Assembly (NCBI GenBank): GCA_947453725.1
Contig: CANGHH010000016.1
Location: 36,290 to 100,289 of the forward strand
From: Betaproteobacteria bacterium
GTDB taxonomy: Bacteria > Pseudomonadota > Gammaproteobacteria > Burkholderiales > Burkholderiaceae_C
Direction: 5' to 3'
Length of the DNA: 64,000 nt
The position numbers and the translations under genes are program-made. This document shows positions 42,301 to 49,405 of the stretch, piece by piece; the first letter of the stretch is position 1; each line of letters opens with the position of its first letter. The notes under the pieces were generated by a model. That model saw only the letters and a program-made list of their open reading frames with translations, made no database searches and had not been told where the DNA came from.

Positions 42301-43293
42301 TCAGTCGCGGCGGCGAAAGGCCAGCCAGGCCGCCAGCACCGTGAAGGTGATGATGATGCCCACGATGAGCAGGAAGCCGTGCTCGTTCTGGTTCAGCGGT
42401 ATGCCGCCGACGTTCATGCCGAACAGGCCGGCCATGATGTTGATCGGCAGCGCCAGCACCGTCACGATGGTCAGGGTGTGCAGGCTGCGGTTCGTCTGCT
42501 CGTTGAGCTGGGCGGCGATTTCTTCCTGAAGCAGCTTGATGCGTTCCTGCAATTCCGACAGGTCGCGGATGACCAGGGTGAATTCTTCGGTCGCCTGACG
42601 CAGTTCATCCAGACCCTGCACGGACACCCAGGGTGGCGGCAGGCGCATCAGCCGGAAGAGCGGCCCGGGGTCGGGCGCCAGCAGGCGCTGCAGCCGCACC
42701 AGCACCCGACGCAACTTGCCGAGTTCGGCGCGTTTGTGCTGCAGTCGGCCAGCCAGCAGGCCGTCCTCGACCTTGTCGACTTGCACCGTGGCCTCGCGCA
42801 CGATGCGCACCAGCACGTCGCCCTGGTCGTGCAGCAGGTGGTTGAGAAAACTGACCGAGGAATCGAAGCGGCAGCCGTCCTTGACGGCCTGGCGCAGCCT
42901 GTCGATCGAGCGCAAGGGGCGCAGCCGCGCACTCAGTGCGATGCGCGGCCCGACGTGCACCCAGAGGGTCTCGATTTCGGAGGGATCGAAAGCGAACTCG
43001 AAGGCCACGTCGTTGATGACAGCCACCAGGGTGTCGCTGGCGTCCTCGATGCGCGTGGACCGTGAACCTTCATGCAGCGCCTCGAAGAACTCGGGCACCA
43101 CCGCCAGGTTTTCGCGTATCCAGCCTTCGGCTGCCGCATCGGCCAGGTTGAAATGCAGCCAGATGAAGCCGGGTTGCTGGCCTGCCAGCCAGCGCAGCGC
43201 AGCCGGCAGATCGACGGGCGCGCCGGGCGCGGCGCCGGTGAACAGATAACCGCAAATCAGGCCGTTCTTGTCGGATCCATACTGGGGCTGCAT
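42301..43293 (-). CDS. CorA-family divalent cation transporter (ZntB-like)
   Basis: 330 residues: an N-terminal alpha/beta cytoplasmic funnel, a long helix rich in Leu/Arg (about 170-265), and two C-terminal membrane helices with GLFGMNVGGIP, the GMN signature of CorA channels. The absence of a typical Mg-sensing pattern and wording such as WLHFNLADAAAEGWI near the start resemble ZntB (zinc/proton) proteins. Start ATG 43293; a TTG two codons upstream is less likely. Divergent from the Ala/Pro/Lys-rich gene at 43443. Confidence 0.88.
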   Translation of the reverse strand: MQPQYGSDKNGLICGYLFTGAAPGAPVDLPAALRWLAGQQPGFIWLHFNLADAAAEGWIRENLAVVPEFFEALHEGSRSTRIEDASDTLVAVINDVAFEFAFDPSEIETLWVHVGPRIALSARLRPLRSIDRLRQAVKDGCRFDSSVSFLNHLLHDQGDVLVRIVREATVQVDKVEDGLLAGRLQHKRAELGKLRRVLVRLQRLLAPDPGPLFRLMRLPPPWVSVQGLDELRQATEEFTLVIRDLSELQERIKLLQEEIAAQLNEQTNRSLHTLTIVTVLALPINIMAGLFGMNVGGIPLNQNEHGFLLIVGIIITFTVLAAWLAFRRRD

Positions 43294-43385
43294 GCCCAAA
43301 TTAGAACAGCTGCGCGTGTCGGCAGCTTGCCGCCGGTCTTCCCCGCCGTCGAGTCCCGGCCGGCAAACGCCGGACCCAACTTCGC

Positions 43386-43414
43386 TTGCCTGTCAAACAG
43401 AGAAAGGAATAAAC
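43386..43414 (+). promoter_or_regulatory. Candidate promoter for the Lys/Ala/Pro-rich gene
   Basis: TTGCCT (43386-43391), 17-base spacer, ATAAAC (43409-43414), in an unusually AT-rich stretch for this genome. A small palindrome AAACTGTTT overlaps the end. GGAG at 43431-43434 precedes ATG 43443 by 8 bases. Sequence-only prediction. Confidence 0.4.
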
Positions 43415-43442
43415 TGTTTATACCGTATGTGGAGTAGACAGC

Positions 43443-43997
43443 ATGAGCACCAAAACCGTTTCGCGCAGCACCAAGCCCTCGGCGCCTGCGCCCCTTGCAG
43501 CGGCAGCGACTGAGGCACCTGCAGCGCCTGAGGCACCTGCAGCGCCCGAGCCAGCGGCTGCGCCCGTGGTCGCCAAAGCAGTGGCCAAGACTGCCGCCAA
43601 GACCTCGGCCCGTCGCAAGGTCCAGACCCGGGCCCCAGCCAAGCCCGCCGACTTGACGTCCCAGCGACAGCCCAAGGCAGCGCCGCCCGCGAAGGCAGCA
43701 CCGCCCGCGAAGGCAGCACCGCCCGCCAAGGCCGAGCCGCCGGCTGGCAAGGCCGGCAAGAAGCCCGTCAAGCCCCGGCCCGTGCTGGTGCGTGACAGTT
43801 TCACCATGCCCGAGACCGACTTTGCCTTGATCGCGAAACTCAAGTCCACGGCGCTGGGCGCGCGGCGTGCTGCCAAGAAGAGCGAATTGCTGCGCGCCGG
43901 TCTGCAGATCCTCGCCGGGCTGGACGCCGAGTCCCTGGTGGTGGTCCTGGATCGGCTGGAAACCGTGAAGACGGGTCGTCCCAAGAAGGGGCACTGA
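43443..43997 (+). CDS. Histone-H1-like Ala/Pro/Lys-rich DNA-associated protein
   Basis: 184 residues in two parts. Residues 1-115 are low-complexity Ala/Pro/Lys/Thr with a tandem block KAAPPA, resembling H1/AlgP/HctB-type basic tails. Residues 116-184 form a conserved-looking domain: VRDSFTMPETDFALIAKLKS, then KKSELLRAGLQILAGLD, a pattern seen in short ribbon-helix-helix or helical DNA-binding proteins. It may be nucleoid-associated or a regulator; the function is not established. It has its own AT-rich leader and candidate promoter. Confidence 0.7.
   Translation: MSTKTVSRSTKPSAPAPLAAAATEAPAAPEAPAAPEPAAAPVVAKAVAKTAAKTSARRKVQTRAPAKPADLTSQRQPKAAPPAKAAPPAKAAPPAKAEPPAGKAGKKPVKPRPVLVRDSFTMPETDFALIAKLKSTALGARRAAKKSELLRAGLQILAGLDAESLVVVLDRLETVKTGRPKKGH
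43674..43727. repeat. 18-bp tandem repeat inside the H1-like gene
   Basis: Three near-identical 18-base units beginning AAGGCAGC(G/A)CCGCCCG, plus a diverged fourth, encoding the repeated hexapeptide KAAPPA. In-frame unit length means copy-number change would only lengthen or shorten the basic tail. Confidence 0.8.
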
Positions 43998-44040
43998 ATC
44001 CTCGGCACCCGCCAGGGTGCTGCGTCCGAGGGGAAGCACG

Positions 44041-44889
44041 ATGACCGACACGACCGGGTTGTGGTGGGCCTTGCTGTGCAGCGTCAGCATCTTCAATGTC
44101 CTGGCTTGGACGGCCACTGCGGCGTTTGCCCACCGGCGCTCGCTCGCACTCAGCCCGGCGACCCGCGGAGCCATGCGCTTGCAGATGCTGCTGTCCGCGG
44201 GCTATGTGCTGGGGTGCGCCTACCGCTCGGCCTTTCCGGTCTATGACGTCGGGCGTCAGGTGCTGGTGGACACCTGGCTGTCCAGCGTCGTGGTGGGACG
44301 ATCGGTCGCGACCGTGGCCGAATTGTGCTTTGCCGCGCAATGGGCGCTGTTGATGCACGGCATCGCGCACGCCAACCAGCACCGCCCGGGACTGCAGGTC
44401 GCGCGCTGCGTCATGCCGATGATCGCCGCGGCGGAACTGTGTTCATGGCATGCGGTGCTGACCCGATGCAACCTCGGGCATGTCTTCGAGGAAACGCTGT
44501 GGGGCCTGTGTGCTGCGGTGCTGGTCGTCAGCCTGCTGCTGGTCTGGCCCCGTTGCAACCGGGCATCGCGGCCCGCCCTGACGGCGGCCGTCACGGTCGG
44601 CGTGGCTTACGTGTTCTACATGTTCCAGGTCGATGTGCCGATGTATTGGACCCGCTGGTTGGCCGAATCCGAGCACAGCCAGATTCCGCTGACGCTGACC
44701 CAGGGCCTGCTCGATGCCTCCCACCGCTGGACCGTGACGCACCGCTGGGCGGATTGGCAATCTGAAGTCGTCTGGATGACGATGTACTTCAGCCTGGCGG
44801 TCTGGCTGAGCATCAGCCTGATCCCCTTGCCAGGGCGTCTGACCCTGGGTCTGGCCCTGCCGAAGGCGCCTGCGCTGCGCGCCGTTTGA
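44041..44889 (+). CDS. Polytopic membrane protein of unknown family
   Basis: 282 residues with about seven hydrophobic helices, many Trp and Cys residues (LLWWALL-type start, VAELCFAAQWALLMHG, AAELCSWHAVLTRC) and a long extramembrane segment with DVPMYWTRWLAESEHSQIP. I do not recognise the family. Start ATG 44041 has AGGGGAAGC upstream. The diacylglycerol kinase gene follows after 13 bases and is probably co-transcribed, suggesting a membrane lipid connection. Confidence 0.65.
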   Translation: MTDTTGLWWALLCSVSIFNVLAWTATAAFAHRRSLALSPATRGAMRLQMLLSAGYVLGCAYRSAFPVYDVGRQVLVDTWLSSVVVGRSVATVAELCFAAQWALLMHGIAHANQHRPGLQVARCVMPMIAAAELCSWHAVLTRCNLGHVFEETLWGLCAAVLVVSLLLVWPRCNRASRPALTAAVTVGVAYVFYMFQVDVPMYWTRWLAESEHSQIPLTLTQGLLDASHRWTVTHRWADWQSEVVWMTMYFSLAVWLSISLIPLPGRLTLGLALPKAPALRAV

Positions 44890-44902
44890 ACGAGTCCGCA
44901 AC

Positions 44903-45289
44903 ATGAAATCCACGACCGCATTCAGCATCGTCCGCGTCTTCCGCGCAGCGCAATATTCAGAGCAGGGCCTGCGCAGCGCCTGGCGCGACGAGGCGGCGTT
45001 CCGCCAGGAACTCGTTCTGGTCCTGCTGCTGGCGCCGCTGACGCTCTGGCTGCCTTTGCCGCGCACCGACACCGTGGTGCTGCTGGCCTTGATGGGCCTG
45101 GTGCTGGTGGCCGAGCTGTTGAACTCGGGCCTGGAAGCCGTGGTCGACAGGGCTTCACCCGAGATCCATATCCTTGCCGCGAAAGCCAAGGACTGCGGCA
45201 GTGCGGCCGTCTTCATCGCGCTGCTGATGCTCGCCGGTGCCTGGGCGGCTCTGGCCGGGCCGACACTGTGGGCGCTTCTGCCGGCCTGA
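44903..45289 (+). CDS. dgkA: Diacylglycerol kinase (DgkA type)
   Basis: 128 residues, three transmembrane helices. The active-site blocks of the prokaryotic diacylglycerol kinase are present: RSAWRDEAAFRQEL (Glu of the amphipathic helix), VLVAELLNSGLEAVVDR (catalytic Glu and Asn) and AAKAKDCGSAAVF. The enzyme phosphorylates diacylglycerol to phosphatidate at the inner membrane, recycling lipid from periplasmic glycan synthesis. It shares an operon with the preceding membrane protein. Convergent with phoD, with a terminator between. Confidence 0.92.
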   Translation: MKSTTAFSIVRVFRAAQYSEQGLRSAWRDEAAFRQELVLVLLLAPLTLWLPLPRTDTVVLLALMGLVLVAELLNSGLEAVVDRASPEIHILAAKAKDCGSAAVFIALLMLAGAWAALAGPTLWALLPA

Positions 45290-45312
45290 GTGGCGGCCTG
45301 AGCAAGCCAGGC

Positions 45313-45346
45313 AAAAGGCCGGCGCCGCTGCGCAGCGACGCCGGCC
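45313..45346 (-). terminator. Intrinsic terminator of the phoD-type gene
   Basis: Read on the minus strand: GGCCGGCG stem (45346-45339), a GC-rich inner arm, CGCCGGCC (45324-45317), then TTTT (45316-45313). It starts about 21 bases past the phoD stop and lies between convergent genes. Confidence 0.7.
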
Positions 45347-45367
45347 CGCGCCGACGGACCCGGCCCG

Positions 45368-47149
45368 TCAGGCGTAGGTCACGGCGCCGTTGCTGGCGGC
45401 CACCGTGATGGTGCGCCCCACGCTGGCCGTGTACGTGGTGGACTTGACGGTGCTGACGAAGACGTATTCGCCCTTGACCTCGGTGGCCGTCACCGTCATC
45501 AGCAGGTAGCCCCGGCGGATGGTGTCGGCGTAGTTCAGGTCGTCGACGAGACCCAGGCCGTTGCCGATGGCGGCGTTGCCCAATTGCGGTACCAGGACGC
45601 TGCCGTCCAGCGAGCTGGCCAGGCCGCCCAGACCGGCGCTCTCGAAGCCGGGCGAGGTGACCGAACTGCCGGCGAATTCGACGCCGACCTTCTGCCCGGC
45701 CAGGGTCGTCAGGTTGTTGAACCAGGCGTTGTGCGAGTCGCCCGACAAGGCCACCAGCCGCTTGCCCTGCGAGCGCACGGCCTGCAGCACGGCTTCGCGC
45801 TGGCTGGGGTAGCCGTCCCAGGCATCCAGGTTGTAGGGCAGGGTCGGGTTGGTGCCGGGGTTCAGCAAGGCCGACTGGGTCGGCGTCAGCGCGGCGACGC
45901 CGGCGGCCGCCCGGGTGGCCTTGGCGGTGAGGTAGGCGCCGATGGCGGCCTGCACGGCGGCAGCGCTGCCACTGGCCTGCGCCTGCAGCACCGAAGCCGG
46001 GAACCACATCTTGCCCATGATGTCCTGGTTGCCCAGGAACTGCCAGGCTCCCTTGGAAGCGCTGATGCCGCTGGTCAGCCAGGCCTGCTGCGTGCTGCTC
46101 ATCATCTTGCGCGTCGAGTCGGGCGTCACGCCGCTGGCGTTGGGCGTCAGGCCCGCCACATAGCGCGCCAAGCCGCCATCGGCGTCACCGAAGCTGTCGT
46201 ACTGGCGGTCGCGGCCTTCGATGCGGGTGTCGACCATGTGCAGCGTCAACAGGCTGCCGAAGTCGAAGCTGCGGTAGATCTTCAGCAGATTGCTCGCGTC
46301 GGGCGTGCGGATGGGCAACCACTCGTGGTAGGCCTGCGCCGCCGCGGCCTTGCGCGCGTTCCAGTCGCCTTGCGTGCTGCTGTTGTGGTTCTCGGCGCCG
46401 CCGACCCAGGCGTTGTTGGCGAATTCGTGGTCGTCCCAGACCGTGATCCACGGCATGCGGGCGTGCAGGGCCTGCAGATCCGGGTCGGAACGGTACAGCG
46501 CGTAACGCGTGCGGTAGTCGCTGAGGCTCACGATGTCATGGGCCGGGCTGGTGACCCGACCCAGCTTGACGGCATCCGTGTTGCCGAACTGCGTGGCGGC
46601 GGCGCCGTATTCGTAGATGTAGTCGCCCAGGTGCACCGCGTATTGCGCGTCCGAGGCCGCAGCCGATTTGTAGGCGTTGAAGTAGCCCTCGGCATACAGG
46701 GTGCACGAGAAGACCGCGAACTTCACCGTCGCCACACCGGCAGCCGGCAAGGTGCGCGTGGTGCCCACGGGCGACACGACACCGGCATCGTCGATGAAGC
46801 GGAACCAGTAGCTGCTGCCGGCCGTCAGGCCATCGGCATCCACCTTGACCGTGTAGCCCGTGGCGGCGCTGGCCGATGCGCGCCCCGAGCGCACCACCGT
46901 GGCAAAGCTGCTGTCGCTGGCGACCTGCCAGTCCAGCCAGACAGCGCGGTCATCGGCAGGGATCCGGGCGTGTGTCCACAGGATCACGCGGTCGGCCAGC
47001 GGATCGCCACTGGCCACGCCGTACTTGAATTCGGCGGGCGGCGTGGCGCTTTCGCCGCAGGCGGCCAGGCTGCTGCCGAGTGCGGTGACGCCGACGGCCG
47101 AAGCGGTTTGCAGGATGAATTGGCGGCGGCTGCCTGGGGCCTTGGACAT
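45368..47149 (-). CDS. phoD: PhoD-family alkaline phosphatase (Tat lipoprotein)
   Basis: 593 residues. The N-terminus has a Tat motif SRRQFILQ (Arg8-Arg9) and a lipobox-like LAAC with Cys31, so it is probably exported folded and lipid-anchored. The PhoD N-terminal beta domain (VASGDPLADRVILWTHARIP) precedes the metallophosphatase core: FSCTLYAEGYFNAY, HLGDYIYEYG, WDDHEFANN and LSGDSHNAWFN hold the Fe/Ca ligands. PhoD enzymes remove phosphate from mono- and diesters outside the cytoplasm. The upstream Pho-box-like site at 47195-47212 with a -10 element 10 bases on supports phosphate control. Confidence 0.92.
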   Translation of the reverse strand: MSKAPGSRRQFILQTASAVGVTALGSSLAACGESATPPAEFKYGVASGDPLADRVILWTHARIPADDRAVWLDWQVASDSSFATVVRSGRASASAATGYTVKVDADGLTAGSSYWFRFIDDAGVVSPVGTTRTLPAAGVATVKFAVFSCTLYAEGYFNAYKSAAASDAQYAVHLGDYIYEYGAAATQFGNTDAVKLGRVTSPAHDIVSLSDYRTRYALYRSDPDLQALHARMPWITVWDDHEFANNAWVGGAENHNSSTQGDWNARKAAAAQAYHEWLPIRTPDASNLLKIYRSFDFGSLLTLHMVDTRIEGRDRQYDSFGDADGGLARYVAGLTPNASGVTPDSTRKMMSSTQQAWLTSGISASKGAWQFLGNQDIMGKMWFPASVLQAQASGSAAAVQAAIGAYLTAKATRAAAGVAALTPTQSALLNPGTNPTLPYNLDAWDGYPSQREAVLQAVRSQGKRLVALSGDSHNAWFNNLTTLAGQKVGVEFAGSSVTSPGFESAGLGGLASSLDGSVLVPQLGNAAIGNGLGLVDDLNYADTIRRGYLLMTVTATEVKGEYVFVSTVKSTTYTASVGRTITVAASNGAVTYA

Positions 47150-47194
47150 GTCGTGCTTCCTGGTTGGGTGAAAGTCCCCTTATCCAGCCTGGCC

Positions 47195-47212
47195 GTGACG
47201 CCATCGTGACGG
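47195..47212 (-). promoter_or_regulatory. Pho-box-like element before phoD
   Basis: Minus strand: CCGTCAC GATG GCGTCAC, then 10 bases, then GATAAG (47179-47184) as a -10 element. The box ends 46 bases upstream of the phoD start. Architecture matches PhoB-activated promoters. Confidence 0.72.
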
Positions 47213-47410
47213 ACAGCGCTGCCGGTCTGCGGGTCAGCAGCGCCGGCCTCGCAGGCGAAGGCCGCAGCACCGACCGTGCGCCTGTTGGCCGGCGATGCCG
47301 CGTCAATCGACCGCGGCCGCAAGCACATTTCATCGGGTGTCCTCGGGTGTCCCGGCGCGAACTTGCTGGGCATCATGAAGGCCCATCGCCCCCGTCCCAG
47401 GATCGCCTTC

Positions 47411-48223
47411 ATGACTGCATCCACTGCCGCGACGCTGCCAACCCGACCCGGTCGCCTGGCCGGCCGGCGCGTTCTGATCACCGGCGCCAGCCGCGGCATC
47501 GGCCAGGCCATCGCCCTGCGCTACGCCGAGGAAGGCGCCAGCCTGTTCCTGGCCGCCACCACGCTGGCCGGCCTGGCTGACACGCAGGCGCAGGCCGAGG
47601 CGCGCGGCGCCCGGGTGCTGGTGCAAGCGGTGGACGTGACCGACCGCAGCGCCGTTCAAGGCCTGGTGGATGCGGCGGTGGCGGGGCTGGGTGGCATCGA
47701 CGTGCTGGTCAACAACGCCGGCGTCTACCATGCCGCCAGCCTGCTGGACACCGCGCCCGAGGACTTCGACCGCGTGATGCAGGTCAACCTGTACGGCGCC
47801 TTCCATGTCCTGCAGTTGAGCCTGCGGCAGATGCGCGACCAGGGCGCCGGCAAGGTGGTGAACATCGCCAGCACCGCCGGCAAGGGCGGCTCGATGAACC
47901 AGAGCGCCTACAACGCCAGCAAGCACGCGCTGGTCGGGCTGACGCGCTGCGCCGCGCAGGAACTGGGCCCAATGGGCATCTGCATCAACGCCATCTGCCC
48001 GGGCTTCGTCGAGACCGACATGCTGCAGTCGTTCAGCGCGCATGCGGCCATCACCGGCCTGAGCTTCGAGCAGATCCTGGCCAACGGCAAGGCCCGGGTG
48101 CCACTGCGGCGCTTCCTGCAGCCGCAGGAGATCGCGCAGCTGGCCGTCTACCTGGGCTCGGCCGAGAGCGACGGCATGACCGGCCAGTCGATCCTGCTGG
48201 ACGGCGGGATGCTGATGGTGTGA
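47411..48223 (+). CDS. Short-chain dehydrogenase/reductase
   Basis: 270 residues of a classical SDR: TGASRGIGQ cofactor motif near residue 28, NNAG (VLVNNAGVYH), catalytic Ser in NIASTAGKGG, and YNASK (Tyr and Lys). The end GMTGQSILLDGGMLMV is typical of oxidoreductases in fatty or hydroxy acid metabolism. The residue after the second beta strand (ATT) suggests NADP rather than NAD, but this is weak. ATG 47411 has AGGA upstream; ATG 47374 in frame is an alternative start. Substrate unknown. Confidence 0.85.
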   Translation: MTASTAATLPTRPGRLAGRRVLITGASRGIGQAIALRYAEEGASLFLAATTLAGLADTQAQAEARGARVLVQAVDVTDRSAVQGLVDAAVAGLGGIDVLVNNAGVYHAASLLDTAPEDFDRVMQVNLYGAFHVLQLSLRQMRDQGAGKVVNIASTAGKGGSMNQSAYNASKHALVGLTRCAAQELGPMGICINAICPGFVETDMLQSFSAHAAITGLSFEQILANGKARVPLRRFLQPQEIAQLAVYLGSAESDGMTGQSILLDGGMLMV

Positions 48224-48327
48224 GCCGGCCCCGGCGGGGCAGGAAGCCGGCCCGCTGCTGGCGGGCGCTGGCGGGCGCTGGCCGTCGCCTAGACTCGGCC
48301 GGTCGTCACCGCCAAGTCGTGTCCACC

Positions 48328-49356
48328 ATGCTTCGATTCCTGAGCCGGGCCTGCCGCTCCTTCATGCCCTTGCTGGCCCTGGCCATCGGATGGGGTTCGC
48401 CGACGGCGGCCCACGCGCTCAGTCCGGCGCCAGCCGTGATGCAGACGGGCGGTGTCCAGGTGCTCACCATCCAGACGCCCAATGGCCCGTTCAAGGTCTG
48501 GACGAAGAAGGTGGGCAGCAGCCCGCGGATCAAGGTCCTGCTGCTGCACGGCGGCCCGGGCGCGACCCACGAGTACTTCGAGGCCCTGGAGAGCTTCCTG
48601 CCCGGCGCAGGCATCGAGTTCTACTACTACGACCAACTGGGTTCGGCCTTCAGCGACCAGCCCGACGACCCCAGTCTGGTGGATCTGCCGCGCTTTGTCG
48701 AAGAGGTCGAGCAGGTGCGCCAGGCGCTGAAGCTGGACCGCCGCAACTTCTACCTGCTGGGCCACTCCTGGGGCGGCATCCTGGCCATCGAGTACGCGCT
48801 GAAGTACCCGCAGCAGCTCAAGGGCTTGGTGGTGTCCAACATGGTCGCCAGCATCCCCGAATACAACCGCTACGCCAAACAGGTGCTGATGCCGGCCATG
48901 GACCCGGCGGCGCTCCAGCAGATCCTGGCGCTGGAACAGGCGGGGAAGTACGCCGACCCGCAGTACGACGCGCTGCTGATGGAACACTTCTACCAGCAGC
49001 ACATCCTGCGGCGCCCGCCCGAGCAGTGGCCCGACCCGGTGGTGCGCAGCTTCGCCCGGTTGAACAAGAAGGTCTACATCCCGATGCAGGGCCCCAGCGA
49101 GATGGGCGCCAGCGGCAAGCTCGAGAACTGGGACCGGACGGCCGATCTGCGCCGCATCGCCACGCCCACGCTGGCCATCGGCGCCCGCCACGACACCATG
49201 GAGCCCGCGCAGATGCAGCGCATCGCCACCAGCGTGGCCCATGGCCGCTACCTGTTCTGCCCGCAAGGCAGCCACATGGCCCTGTACGACGACCAGCAGG
49301 TCTACATGCGCGGCCTGATCAAGTTCTTGAAGGACGTGGACGCCGGACGTTTCTGA
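48328..49356 (+). CDS. Secreted S33 proline iminopeptidase-like hydrolase
   Basis: 342 residues with a signal peptide (FMPLLALAIGWGSPTAAHA). Oxyanion HGGPGATHEY, Ser147 in GHSWGG, Asp in GARHDTME and His in QGSHMAL form the triad of peptidase family S33. Compared with cytoplasmic iminopeptidases it is exported, so it probably trims N-terminal Pro peptides or hydrolyses esters in the periplasm. Start ATG 48328 fits the signal; upstream frame is open without one. Follows the SDR after 105 bases. Confidence 0.86.
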   Translation: MLRFLSRACRSFMPLLALAIGWGSPTAAHALSPAPAVMQTGGVQVLTIQTPNGPFKVWTKKVGSSPRIKVLLLHGGPGATHEYFEALESFLPGAGIEFYYYDQLGSAFSDQPDDPSLVDLPRFVEEVEQVRQALKLDRRNFYLLGHSWGGILAIEYALKYPQQLKGLVVSNMVASIPEYNRYAKQVLMPAMDPAALQQILALEQAGKYADPQYDALLMEHFYQQHILRRPPEQWPDPVVRSFARLNKKVYIPMQGPSEMGASGKLENWDRTADLRRIATPTLAIGARHDTMEPAQMQRIATSVAHGRYLFCPQGSHMALYDDQQVYMRGLIKFLKDVDAGRF

Positions 49357-49405
49357 TGAGACCCTGCTGACGGGGCGCGGCGGCGGTCCCGGTGCCGTTG
49401 GGCGA

